A stretch of 64,000 bases of DNA from Rhodovarius crocodyli. Lineage in GTDB: Bacteria; Pseudomonadota; Alphaproteobacteria; Acetobacterales; Acetobacteraceae. Each line of letters opens with the position of its first letter. Position 1 is the stretch's first letter. This document shows, one piece after another, positions 16,628 to 25,418 of the stretch. The translations under genes were made by a program, and so were the position numbers. The notes under the pieces were generated by a model. That model was not told the origin of the DNA. It searched no databases and saw only the letters and a list, made by a program, of their open reading frames with translations. Location of the stretch: assembly GCF_004005855.1 (NCBI RefSeq), contig NZ_SACL01000001.1:496001-560000 (forward strand). The letters are read 5' to 3'.

Positions 16628-17172
16628 TGCGTGCGCTGATCCCCGTTCTCGGCCTGTCGGCGATGCTGGGCGCCTGCGCCGCCGTCGTGCCCACCCAGCC
16701 GGCGCCCGGCCTGCCGCAGACCGTGCCCTCGGTCGATCTCAGCCGCTATACCGGCACCTGGTACGAGATCGCGCGGCTTCCCACCCGCTTCCAGGACAGC
16801 AGCGACGCCCGGTGCGAGGGCGTGACCGCGACCTACACCGCGCGTGAGGATGGGCGCATCGACGTCGTGAACCGTTGCCGCAACGCGCTGGCGAACAACG
16901 CGGTCAAGGAAGCCAGCGCGGTGGCCACCCCGCAGGACGGCAGCGGCAATGCGCGTCTGCGCGTCAGCTTCTTCTGGCCGTTCCACGGCGATTACTGGGT
17001 GATCGGCCTGGACCCCGAATACCGCTGGGCGGTCGTCGGCACGCCGGATCGCGATATGCTGTGGATCCTCTCACGTACACCGCGCATGGAGCTGCCGGAC
17101 TATACGCGGGCGCTGGAAATCGCCCGAAGCCAGGGCTTCCCGGTCGACCGCGTGCAGGGCACCCCTCCTTGA
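16624..17172 (+). CDS. Lipocalin-family outer-membrane lipoprotein (Blc-like)
   Basis: 182 residues. An N-terminal signal ends in a lipobox LGAC (Cys at about residue 18), so the protein is probably anchored in the outer membrane. The bacterial lipocalin signature YTGTWYEIARLPTRFQ follows, then WAVVGTPDRDMLWILSRTP, the conserved end of the barrel. Blc-type lipocalins bind lysophospholipids or fatty acids under envelope stress. Its ATG overlaps the deacetylase stop, indicating cotranscription. Confidence 0.9.
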   Translation: MMRALIPVLGLSAMLGACAAVVPTQPAPGLPQTVPSVDLSRYTGTWYEIARLPTRFQDSSDARCEGVTATYTAREDGRIDVVNRCRNALANNAVKEASAVATPQDGSGNARLRVSFFWPFHGDYWVIGLDPEYRWAVVGTPDRDMLWILSRTPRMELPDYTRALEIARSQGFPVDRVQGTPP

Positions 17173-17242
17173 GAAATCGTGAGCGGTAATGCATGGCGCC
17201 GCATTCATATGAACGATTGTTTATGAAGGCCAGCAACCAGTA

Positions 17243-17270
17243 ACGTCCCCGCCGAGCAGGGAGGGGACGT
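17243..17270 (+). promoter_or_regulatory. Leader hairpin covering the ribosome-binding site
   Basis: ACGTCCCC and GGGGACGT form a perfect 8-bp stem around a 12-base loop and end one base before the ATG at 17272. The Shine-Dalgarno-like AGGGAGGGG of the gene lies in the loop and the 3' arm, so the folded RNA would hide it. A role in translational control is inferred. Confidence 0.5.
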
Positions 17271-17271
17271 C

Positions 17272-17772
17272 ATGGCTGACTCAGTCATCACCTATACGCG
17301 CGGCAACCAGTACATCCGCCATATTCCGTACGACAAGGAAGGTGTCGCGAAGCCCGCGGCACACGGTCTGGTCGGCACGCTCACCATCGGTGGTTATGAG
17401 TTCCAGACCATGGAACGCATGGACGGCTATGTGCACATGAACGGCGATGAGGACTACACGCCCTCCATGATGTACTGGCATTCGAAGTACAAATCGTTCG
17501 TCCTGAACCCTTGGCTGGGCAAGGATGCCGAGGCCACCAAGAAGAAGAACATCCTGTTCCATCCGGCCAGCCGGCCGCATCATCTGGAAGGCTGCGTGGG
17601 CGTGGGCTTCTTCGACGCCGCGGGAAAGCTGGAGGATTCGAAGTACTGCTTCGACGCCATCTGGAATCTGATGGGTGGCACCGCGGGTGACCAGACCAGC
17701 AAGCTGACCTTCCTGTTGCGGGTCGTGGGCCAGATGAAGGCCAAGTCGGCCTGCACGCCCTTCTCGCCATAG
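17272..17772 (+). CDS. Hypothetical protein, DUF5675-like
   Basis: 166 residues, no signal peptide. The segment KNILFHPASRPHHLEGCVGVGF (about residues 93-114) resembles the IHxGN...GCIxVG core of DUF5675 proteins, which are small proteins sometimes found with phage or peptidoglycan genes; the match is from memory of the pattern and is weak. There is a tyrosine-rich middle (EDYTPSMMYWHSKYKSFVL) and a C-terminal helix. Composition is less GC-biased than its neighbours, with fewer alanines and many Lys and Tyr. It stands alone between the lipocalin and the permease and has a hairpin over its ribosome site. Confidence 0.65.
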   Translation: MADSVITYTRGNQYIRHIPYDKEGVAKPAAHGLVGTLTIGGYEFQTMERMDGYVHMNGDEDYTPSMMYWHSKYKSFVLNPWLGKDAEATKKKNILFHPASRPHHLEGCVGVGFFDAAGKLEDSKYCFDAIWNLMGGTAGDQTSKLTFLLRVVGQMKAKSACTPFSP

Positions 17773-17812
17773 CCGCTTGCAGCCGGGCGGGCCCGCCGCT
17801 ACGCCCGAAATC

Positions 17813-19057
17813 ATGCCGAACCCGACCCCTTTCTGGCGCGATCGCCGCTTCCTCGTGCTGTTGCTGCTGGGTTTCTCAGCCGGGGTGCCGCTGCCGCTTT
17901 CGGGCTTCGTGCTGCGGCAATGGTTTTCCGAAAGCGGGCTGTCGCTGGCGGCCATCGGCTTCACCGCCTGGATCGGGCTGGCCTACAGCTTCAAATTCCT
18001 CTGGTCCCCGGTGCTGGACCAGATCGCGCCGCCGGGGCTGGCGCGGCTGGGTCGCCGGCGCGGCTGGCTGCTGCTGATCCAGCCGGCACTGATGGTGGCC
18101 ATCATCGCCATGGGCCAGACCAGCCCCGCCAGTGCCGCCCAGGTGACGGCCGCCATCGCCGTGCTCATCGCCTTCCTCTCGGCCAGCCAGGACATCGTCG
18201 TCGATGCCTGGCGTATCGAGATGCTGGAGGAGGAGCAGCAAGGCTACGGCCTGGCCGCCTATGTCTGGGGCTATCGCGGTGCGCTGCTGGCCTCCTCCAC
18301 CGGCGGGCTGGCGCTGGTCGGGACGCTGGGCTGGGACGGCGTGTTCATCTACTGCGCGGGCCTGATCCTGCTGGGCCTGATCGGCACGCTGCTGGGGCCG
18401 GAGGTGGACCGCGCCCCCCAGGCACCCCTGCCCTGGGGCGCGCGGCTGAGGCTGGGCGTGGTCGAGCCCTTCGCGGAGTTCCTGACGCGGCGCCACGCGC
18501 TGGCCATCCTGATCTTCGTCGGGCTGTTCAAGCTGGGCGAGGCGCTGGCGGGCGTGATGACAGCACCGTTTTATCGGGAACTCGGCTTCTCGCGGGGGGA
18601 TGTCGCGGCTGTTTCGGGCTTCTTCGGCATGTTCGCCACGCTGGGTGGGGCGCTTGCGGGCGGCTGGGTGGTGGCCAAGCTGGGCACCGGCCGCGCGCTC
18701 ATCATCACCGGCCTGTTCCAGATGCTGTCCAACCTGCTTTACGTCGTGCTGGGCTGGGCGCCGAGCATGCCGATGCTGTTCGTGCAGGTGGGGGTGGAGA
18801 ACTTCACCGACGGCCTCGCGGACGCGGCTTTCCTGACCTACCTGTCCTCTCTGACGGCCCGCGCCTTCACCGCCACGCAATACGCGCTGCTGTCATCTCT
18901 GGCCTCGGTACCGCTGCGCACCTTGGGCGGCGCGGGCGGCGTGCTGGCCCAGGGGCTGGGCTGGAGCTGGTTCTTCGTGCTGACCACGGCCGCCGCCCTG
19001 CCGGCATTGGCCGTGATGCTGTTCCTGCTGCGGCGCCTGCCCGCCCGCGAAGGCTGA
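17813..19057 (+). CDS. AmpG-like MFS permease
   Basis: Major facilitator protein of 414 residues with 12 predicted membrane segments. Features shared with AmpG muropeptide permeases are GFSAGVPLPLSGFVLRQWF near the start, KFLWSPVLDQ in loop 2-3, the SASQDIVVDAWRIEML motif and YVWGYRGALL. AmpG imports anhydro-muropeptides for cell-wall recycling. No ampD, nagZ or beta-lactamase gene is close, so a different solute is possible. The ATG at 17813 is preferred to a TTG 12 codons upstream. It ends 15 bp from the convergent nuclease gene. Confidence 0.85.
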   Translation: MPNPTPFWRDRRFLVLLLLGFSAGVPLPLSGFVLRQWFSESGLSLAAIGFTAWIGLAYSFKFLWSPVLDQIAPPGLARLGRRRGWLLLIQPALMVAIIAMGQTSPASAAQVTAAIAVLIAFLSASQDIVVDAWRIEMLEEEQQGYGLAAYVWGYRGALLASSTGGLALVGTLGWDGVFIYCAGLILLGLIGTLLGPEVDRAPQAPLPWGARLRLGVVEPFAEFLTRRHALAILIFVGLFKLGEALAGVMTAPFYRELGFSRGDVAAVSGFFGMFATLGGALAGGWVVAKLGTGRALIITGLFQMLSNLLYVVLGWAPSMPMLFVQVGVENFTDGLADAAFLTYLSSLTARAFTATQYALLSSLASVPLRTLGGAGGVLAQGLGWSWFFVLTTAAALPALAVMLFLLRRLPAREG

Positions 19058-19072
19058 CAGGCGCCATCGCGC

Positions 19073-22000
19073 TCAGGCGAAGATGAAGTCCTCGGCCCGC
19101 AGGTCGGTCACGCCATAGACGCCCATCTGGCCGAAAGCGGTGTGGATCAGCGTGCCGCCGCCGCCGACCTGCAGCACCTCGGCCGTCAGCATGTCGGCCG
19201 AGGTCAGGCCCAGGGCCCTCGCGTCGATCCGGTCGCCCTCGGCACGGGAAAAGTCAAAGAGTTCATCCGTGCCGGGCCCCGCCACGAAGATGTCGGCGCC
19301 AGCGCCGCCCACCAGCTTGTCGTTGCCCGCGCCGCCTTCGAGGGTGTCGTTGCCGGCACCACCGCGCAGGGTGTCGTCGCCCTCGCCGCCCAGAAGTGTA
19401 TCGGCCCCATTCTGGCCCCACAGCGTGTCGTCGCCGCCACCGCCGTTCAGCACGGAGCCGAAGGCGGCATTCGCCACCATTTCCTCGCCGGTGGCGCCGC
19501 CGGTCACGCTGGTGGCGCCGGCGGTCAGGCGGATGAACTCGATGTTCGCGCCTGCCGTCCAGCCATCGACGGCCACGAAGACCGTATCGGTTCCAGCCGC
19601 CTCCGCTTCCTGCACAACGTCCCCGGCATCCTCGACCAGATAGGCGTCATTGCAGAGGCCGCCGGCCATCAGGTCATGGCCGGCGCCGCCCAGCAGGGTG
19701 TCGTCGCCATCGTTGCCGAACAGCTCGTCATCGCCTTCCTCGCCGAACAGCAGGTCGTTGCCGCCGCCGCCCAGGATGCTGTCGTCACCGCCCTTGCCCG
19801 CCAGCGTGTTGTCTCCGTCATTGCCGGCCAGCGTGTTGGCAAGGGCATTGCCCACCGCATCCACATGGCCGGTGCCGGAGAAGCCCAGCCGCTGCAGCGT
19901 CTCGGCCAGGACGAAGAATCCGTCCGTCGCGGCACCCGTGTTCACCGTAAGCCCATCGGAGTGGATGCCGGCATTGCCGAGGTCGCCGGCCGATGCCTTG
20001 CGGATCGTCAGCTCGCTGCCGGCGGCCAGGCCGCGGCTGGCATCGGCGATGGTGTTGGAGGACACCTGACGGACACCGCCCGTGAAGCCCTGCACCGCGC
20101 CATCCAGCAGCAGATCGACGATGACCGGGTCATGGTCGGAGTAGCGGACCGGGCTGTTCGGGTCGAACACGGTCGTGGGGCGGCCGAAATCCGTGTTGTA
20201 GTCGAGCAGATCGGCTTCCTGCGCGTTCAGGTGCCACTCATGCACGCCCACCACCAGCCCGGCGAAGTCGCCGCTGGCCAGGGCATTGTCCAGATAGCCC
20301 TTCTGGCCGTCGAACACGTAGGAGGAGGCATTGTCGTTGCCGATCCAGCTCTCGACCAGGCTGCCATAGCCGGCACCGGCCAGATGCTGGACAGAGGTTT
20401 CCTTCGCATAGGCATTGAAGTCGCCCATGATGACCGTGTCGGCATCGTGCGCGCCGGTGGGGTTGGTCTTCAGGAAGGCCTCCAGCGCCTGGGCGGCCAG
20501 CAGGCGCTGGTTCTGCCAATTGCCGGAGCCGTCCAGCTGGTCCGCATCCGCCCCCGTGCCGGTGCCCGACTTGGACTTGTTGTGCACGCCGGCCACGGTG
20601 AAGACCTCGCCGCTGCCCAACTGCTCAAAGCTGGTGACCAGCACGGCGCGGCTGGTGTCGGCACCGTTGAACACCGCGCCCTTGCTGCTGCGGGACAGGA
20701 AATCGGCGGGCAGCAGCCCGGCGGAGATCAGGCCCGGGATGTCGCTGTCGTCCAGAACGGCGGGGTTGGTGCCGGTCGCGAGCTGGACGCGATCGGTGCG
20801 ATAGATGATCGAGACCTTGATCGCGTCGCCACCCAGATACTGAGTGCCGGGGTTCACGAAGGACCACAGGCCAGGCGTGCCCTGGGCCGCGTTGAATTCA
20901 TCCACCAGGGTCTGGATGGCGCTGCCGGGGCCGAAGCCGTTGTTCTCCAGCTCATTCACCACGATCACATCGGCATCGAGCTGGTCGAGCGCGGTGTAGA
21001 GCTTCTCCTTCTGCCGGGCGAGCTCACCCGCATTGGTCGCGCCGCGCGGCTCGAAGGCATTGCCCGGCCCGGTCATGCTGCCATCGGCCAGGGTGGTGAA
21101 GTAGTTCAGCAGATTGGCGCTCGCCAGGCGGATGTCGCCCTCGCGGGCCGGGGCATCGCTGCGCGGGGCTGTGTCCACGATGGTGGGGTTGTTCGCCGTC
21201 TGCAGCCGGTACTCATTGAAGCCGTACCCCAGATTGCCGACCAGCCCCGAGAAGCTGTCGCCCATCTGCGGCGCGTTGGCGGTGGTGATCGCCTGGTCGA
21301 AGATCCGCACCGTCGAGGGGTTCTGGATGTTCAGGCCATCGTCGATCAGCAGCGAGCGGGCGCCCAGCTCCTGCAGGTATTGGGCATAGCCCGCGGCGTC
21401 CGGCGTGTCGGTCTGCGCGAACTGGGTCTGCTGCCCGCCCTGCGCGACCCGGATCTCACCATAGCGGTCGAGGTTGAACATCTCGGTGATGGTCATGGTC
21501 TGGGGCAGGCGGATCAGCATGCCCTCGGCGAATTCCAGGTCCGGCAGGACGCGGCCGCCGGCCGTGATGGTGCCGGTGGCCGGCAGGTTCACGTCGAGCG
21601 CGAAGTTGTCGATCACTTCCTGCTGGGTGTAGGCGCCGCCCCGGATGATCTGGATCTGCAGCGAGGAGCTGGAGACATTGAGCTGGGTTTCGTTGAAGTT
21701 CTCGTTCACCACACCGGTCACGCGGATGATGTCGCCCACCCGCACATCGGTGATCGGCGAGGCAGCGCCGTCGGCCTGGTAGACGAAGATGCCCTCGGAG
21801 GTCAGCTCGTTGCCGTCCGGCATCAGGTCCTGCAGGTAGAAGCCCTGGAGGTTGCGGTTCCCGTCGGCATCGCCGTTCTGGTAGTCGCCGGTGACCACCC
21901 CCTCGAGCGTGACGGTCTGGCCGACCATCAGCGAAGCAGGGCCGCTGCCCTGCACATCGTGGATGCGGGTCACCGGCTGGTCGTCGTCAATGACCGTGGC

Positions 22001-23023
22001 AGTCGCGGTCGCGGCGCCGACGGCATAGCCGGTCCCGGCATCGGACAGGGTGACGGTGAAGCTCTCATTGGCTTCCTGCACCACATCGGCCCGCACATTC
22101 ACCACGATCTCTGCCGCGGTGGCGCTGCCGGTGAGGGGCACGTCGAAGGCCGCGCCGAAAGCGAAGCCCGTGACGGGCACGCCGTCCACGGTGACGGAGG
22201 CGATCTCTCCGGCGGAAAGGGTCGCGGAGGCGATGGTCGCCTTGACCACGGTATCGCCGGGTGTCGTGTCCGCGCGGGTCACGCTGAAGCTGAAGGCGGT
22301 GCTGCCGCTGTTGCCTTCCAGCTGGTTCAGCGTGCCGGGGGACAGGTCGATGGCGGTGGACGGTTCGGCCGACGGCACGCTCAGGCTGATGTTGTCGAAG
22401 CCCACCTCGTCACGGCTGCCGCTGCCGCCATTGTCGCCGATGGTCCAGCGCAGAAAGATGTAGTCGCCCGTCTGGATGGTGGCGTTCAGGGTCTGCGCCG
22501 CGAATTCGACGGCGCTGAAGCCCGCGCCCGCATCGGCCGCGATCGGGGTGGAGAAGCCGAGGGCCGCGATGCCGGTGAAGGCGGCCGGCTGCGCGGCGGC
22601 CGACGACACGGCATAGGACAGGTCGACCGCGACAGAGCGCCCGGCGTTGTTCCGGTACACGCCGTCATAGTCGAAGACGAAGCTGCTCAGCGTCTCGGTG
22701 CCCAGATATTGCACGCGCAGGGTGATGGTCCCCGGGGTGGTGCCGAACTCCGCGCCGGTCGTTTGGATCACGAAGGAGGTGCCGAGCGACGCGACGCCCG
22801 TCTCCACCGCATAGACGCCGGCCGTGGTCGGATCACCGCTGAGCACGCCGCGCGCATAGTCGCCCGTCGTCGCGGTGGCGCCGTAATCCATCAGGCCCGC
22901 ATTGTCGCTGAAGCCCTGGATGCGCCAGAAATCGGAATCGAGCTGGCCGGCGCCGGGTGTCGGCGCAAAGCCCGCCCCCGTGAAACCGCTGAAGTTGATG
23001 GGTGACGAGAGGCTGAACGACAT
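19073..23023 (-). CDS. Giant secreted ExeM/NucH-type nuclease with Calx-beta and RTX repeats
   Basis: 1316 residues without an N-terminal signal peptide. Order: a beta-rich N-terminal domain (1-215), a Calx-beta-like domain (about 225-345, SFTVTLSDAGTGYAV), an OB-fold type domain as in ExeM/NucH (about 350-470), an endonuclease/exonuclease/phosphatase domain (about 610-970) with VNELENNG, MGDFNAYA (about 866) and YSDHDPV (about 962) as catalytic motifs, then glycine-aspartate RTX nonapeptides in two blocks (about 1060-1130 and 1190-1250, such as GGEGDDTLRGGAGNDTLEGG). RTX repeats bind calcium outside the cell and mark type I secretion. No type I secretion genes are nearby. Likely role: extracellular DNA degradation, for phosphate, nucleotides or biofilm turnover. 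Confidence 0.92.
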   Translation of the reverse strand: MSFSLSSPINFSGFTGAGFAPTPGAGQLDSDFWRIQGFSDNAGLMDYGATATTGDYARGVLSGDPTTAGVYAVETGVASLGTSFVIQTTGAEFGTTPGTITLRVQYLGTETLSSFVFDYDGVYRNNAGRSVAVDLSYAVSSAAAQPAAFTGIAALGFSTPIAADAGAGFSAVEFAAQTLNATIQTGDYIFLRWTIGDNGGSGSRDEVGFDNISLSVPSAEPSTAIDLSPGTLNQLEGNSGSTAFSFSVTRADTTPGDTVVKATIASATLSAGEIASVTVDGVPVTGFAFGAAFDVPLTGSATAAEIVVNVRADVVQEANESFTVTLSDAGTGYAVGAATATATVIDDDQPVTRIHDVQGSGPASLMVGQTVTLEGVVTGDYQNGDADGNRNLQGFYLQDLMPDGNELTSEGIFVYQADGAASPITDVRVGDIIRVTGVVNENFNETQLNVSSSSLQIQIIRGGAYTQQEVIDNFALDVNLPATGTITAGGRVLPDLEFAEGMLIRLPQTMTITEMFNLDRYGEIRVAQGGQQTQFAQTDTPDAAGYAQYLQELGARSLLIDDGLNIQNPSTVRIFDQAITTANAPQMGDSFSGLVGNLGYGFNEYRLQTANNPTIVDTAPRSDAPAREGDIRLASANLLNYFTTLADGSMTGPGNAFEPRGATNAGELARQKEKLYTALDQLDADVIVVNELENNGFGPGSAIQTLVDEFNAAQGTPGLWSFVNPGTQYLGGDAIKVSIIYRTDRVQLATGTNPAVLDDSDIPGLISAGLLPADFLSRSSKGAVFNGADTSRAVLVTSFEQLGSGEVFTVAGVHNKSKSGTGTGADADQLDGSGNWQNQRLLAAQALEAFLKTNPTGAHDADTVIMGDFNAYAKETSVQHLAGAGYGSLVESWIGNDNASSYVFDGQKGYLDNALASGDFAGLVVGVHEWHLNAQEADLLDYNTDFGRPTTVFDPNSPVRYSDHDPVIVDLLLDGAVQGFTGGVRQVSSNTIADASRGLAAGSELTIRKASAGDLGNAGIHSDGLTVNTGAATDGFFVLAETLQRLGFSGTGHVDAVGNALANTLAGNDGDNTLAGKGGDDSILGGGGNDLLFGEEGDDELFGNDGDDTLLGGAGHDLMAGGLCNDAYLVEDAGDVVQEAEAAGTDTVFVAVDGWTAGANIEFIRLTAGATSVTGGATGEEMVANAAFGSVLNGGGGDDTLWGQNGADTLLGGEGDDTLRGGAGNDTLEGGAGNDKLVGGAGADIFVAGPGTDELFDFSRAEGDRIDARALGLTSADMLTAEVLQVGGGGTLIHTAFGQMGVYGVTDLRAEDFIFA

Positions 23024-23224
23024 GTGTGACAGATCCCCGGTGACTGAGGGGCTCTGTTAACAACTGCTCATGAAACGCCCATGAGAACGGCGTGACGCGG
23101 CGGCGATGTTCTCGTGACAGCCCGCTTCCGAGCCCAGGCGAGTGCTACACATCCTGTGGTTGAAATATCACGCTCACGAGACTGTGTTTTTCCGCCCACA
23201 AAGTTGTGAGGCAGAACCTCGTTC

Positions 23225-23572
23225 ATGATCGATTCAAGCCTGCACCGCCCCCGCGCGTCCGGCCCGTCTCGCACAGGCCTCACAACCGGAACGATGGCCC
23301 TGCCACCAGGGCTCGCCAAGCTGTGCGGCGAGGAGTTGCTGACACGCGCGCCCAAGCTGCGCAGCGCGATCGCCTTGCAGCAGCGGGAGGTGGCGCGTGA
23401 ACACGCCCATGCGCTGAAGGGCATGGCCGCCAATTTCGGACTGAAACCGCTGGCGGAGGCCCTGGCCGGGCTCGAAGCCGCCGCGAAGCAGACTGATGCT
23501 CCGCTCGACGCCAGCATGCAGGCGGTTGAGGCCGAGATTCCGCCGGCGCTCAGCGCGCTCGGCATGGGCTGA
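23225..23572 (+). CDS. Stand-alone histidine phosphotransfer (Hpt) protein
   Basis: 115 residues; the Hpt signature EHAHALKGMAANFGL (about residues 59-73) holds the phospho-accepting histidine. Hpt proteins relay phosphate between hybrid histidine kinases and response regulators. No kinase or response regulator is adjacent, so it is an orphan relay. A second start at residue 24 (ATG 23294) would give a 92-residue protein closer to a minimal Hpt domain. The stop codon abuts that of the convergent membrane-protein gene (TGA-TCA). Confidence 0.8.
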   Translation: MIDSSLHRPRASGPSRTGLTTGTMALPPGLAKLCGEELLTRAPKLRSAIALQQREVAREHAHALKGMAANFGLKPLAEALAGLEAAAKQTDAPLDASMQAVEAEIPPALSALGMG

Positions 23573-24349
23573 TCACGCGCGGCGCGCGCGCAACAGCAGA
23601 ACGCCCGCCCCCCAGGACAGCGCGGCCACCAGGCCGCAGCCCACGGCGGGCAAGGCGCCCAGCACGGGCGCAAGGCCCGCCAGCACCGCCATGAAGGCGA
23701 TGAAGCCCAGCATGCCGCGCGTGGCACCGGCCAGCAGACGAGCGGTGCCCTGCACACCCATGCGCGGCACGGCAGCAATGGTCAGCGATGTGAGCGCGAC
23801 CGGAAACATGGTGGCAAAGCCCGTCAGCATGGGCCCCAGCCCGCCCGCGGCGGACACCACGCTGGCCACCACCAGCCCCAACAGGGCGGCGCGCAACGGC
23901 AATTCCCACCAGGCCGCCGGGCGAAGGGCGACCGGCGCGCTCTCAACCAAGGCAGGGGCAGTGCCCTGGATGGCCAGCCCATAGGCCAGGACGTTCAGCA
24001 CCAGGGCCATCCAATAGCCGGGTGCCAGCCAAGTCATGAGCCCTGCCGCCACCGCCCAGCCCGGCACGGCGAGCGCCATGCCGCGCCATAGCCCGAGCCT
24101 CGGCAGACCGCGAACCAGCAGGAACAGGTAGAGCGCCGTGGCAATGTTGCTGGCCAGCCCGGTGGCTGCGGCCTGAGCCACGAATTCAGGCGGATGCGCC
24201 AGGCCCAGCAGGATGAAGGCAGGCGCCGCGGAAGTCGGAAGAGTGGCGATCAACCCGCCCCAGACCGGGCCCAGCCGCGCCGCGCCCACCGCCGCCGCCG
24301 CGACGATGCCGCCGGTCAGCAGCGCCTTCAGCAGCAGCGGCAGGATCAC
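23573..24349 (-). CDS. Integral membrane protein of unknown function
   Basis: 258 residues with eight to nine predicted hydrophobic segments and very few charged residues. It starts at GTG (24347-24349), 6 bp after the stop of the ferredoxin-NADP reductase gene, so the two are probably cotranscribed. An internal WGGLIATLPTSAAPAFILLG stretch early and GFATMFPVALTSLTIA late look like two similar halves. No family is recognised. Confidence 0.75.
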   Translation of the reverse strand: MILPLLLKALLTGGIVAAAAVGAARLGPVWGGLIATLPTSAAPAFILLGLAHPPEFVAQAAATGLASNIATALYLFLLVRGLPRLGLWRGMALAVPGWAVAAGLMTWLAPGYWMALVLNVLAYGLAIQGTAPALVESAPVALRPAAWWELPLRAALLGLVVASVVSAAGGLGPMLTGFATMFPVALTSLTIAAVPRMGVQGTARLLAGATRGMLGFIAFMAVLAGLAPVLGALPAVGCGLVAALSWGAGVLLLRARRA

Positions 24350-24355
24350 GGCACG

Positions 24356-25369
24356 TCAGCCGCCCACGCCCTTGCTGGTGCTGTATTCGAAATGCAGCTC
24401 CTGCCCCGGGAAGACGCGGGGATGAATGGCATGGGCCGCCATGGCGCCCTCGGAGAAGCCCTGCAGGATCAGCTTCAGCTTGCCCGGATAGGTCGCCACA
24501 TCCCCCACGGCATAGACGCCCTTGATGGAGGTCTCGCAGGTCGCGGGTTCCACGGCGATATGGCTGCGCTCCAGACCCAACCCCCACTCGGCGATGGGGC
24601 CGAGGTCGGTGGACAGGCCGAAGAAGGCCAGCAGGTGATCGGCCTCAACGCGCTTGACCTCACCCTTGAGTGTCGAGAGCGTCACGGCCTGCATCTGCCC
24701 GCCCTCACCTTCCAGCCCATGCAGCTGGTAAGGGATGGCCAGCTCGATCTCGCCGCGCGCGGCGGCTTCCTCCAGCTGGGCGGCGGTCTCGGGCGCGGCG
24801 CGGAACTTCGGGCGACGGTGCACGACCACCACCTTGGCGGCCACGTCCTTCAGGCTCAGTGCCCAATCCACGGCACTGTCGCCGCCACCGGCGATGACGA
24901 CGCGCTTGCCGCGGAACTCCTCGCGCCGCGTCACCATGTAGCGCACGGCGCCCGTCGCCTCGAATTCCTCCAGCCGTTCCAGCGGCGGGCGGTTGGGGCC
25001 GAAGGCGCCGGCGCCGGCGGCGATGATCACGGCCTTGGCCTTCACGGTGTTGCCCGCGCTGGTCCCCAGCACAAAGCCCTCGCCCTCGGGCGACAGGCTC
25101 TCGACACGCTGGGCCAGCAGCTCGACCGGCTTGAAGGGCGCCATCTGCGCCTTCAGGTTTTCGATCAGATCGCCGGCCTGCACCGAGGGGAAGCCCGGCA
25201 CGTCATAGATCGGCTTCTCGGGGTAGAGCGCGCTGCACTGGCCGCCCACCGCCTCCAGCGTGTCGATCAGGGTGGCGCGCATTTTCAGCATGCCGCATTC
25301 GAACACGGCGAACAGGCCCGCGGGGCCCGCACCGATGATGGCGACATCCGTTTCGACGATCTGGGTCAT
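24356..25369 (-). CDS. Ferredoxin-NADP+ reductase, thioredoxin-reductase-like type
   Basis: Flavoprotein of 337 residues that moves electrons between NADPH and ferredoxin or flavodoxin. The FAD-binding motif IIGAGPAGLFAVFECG is at residues 11-26, GGQCSALYPEKPIYDVPGF is characteristic of this type, and the NADP-binding motif VIAGGGDSAVDWAL follows. There is no CxxC redox pair, which separates it from thioredoxin reductase. The C-terminal GVYAVGDVATY closes the FAD site. It heads a two-gene unit with the downstream membrane protein. Confidence 0.9.
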   Translation of the reverse strand: MTQIVETDVAIIGAGPAGLFAVFECGMLKMRATLIDTLEAVGGQCSALYPEKPIYDVPGFPSVQAGDLIENLKAQMAPFKPVELLAQRVESLSPEGEGFVLGTSAGNTVKAKAVIIAAGAGAFGPNRPPLERLEEFEATGAVRYMVTRREEFRGKRVVIAGGGDSAVDWALSLKDVAAKVVVVHRRPKFRAAPETAAQLEEAAARGEIELAIPYQLHGLEGEGGQMQAVTLSTLKGEVKRVEADHLLAFFGLSTDLGPIAEWGLGLERSHIAVEPATCETSIKGVYAVGDVATYPGKLKLILQGFSEGAMAAHAIHPRVFPGQELHFEYSTSKGVGG

Positions 25370-25418
25370 GGCATGATGACGTGCCCCAGATGCGGCACGC
25401 CGTAAAGCCGGGGCGGCC

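Noticed and set aside
19142-23005. 1287-codon frame on the plus strand opposite the nuclease gene
   Set aside because: It mirrors the codon pattern of the nuclease gene on the other strand, contains no recognisable domain, and runs from end to end inside that gene. The minus frame has catalytic motifs and RTX repeats.
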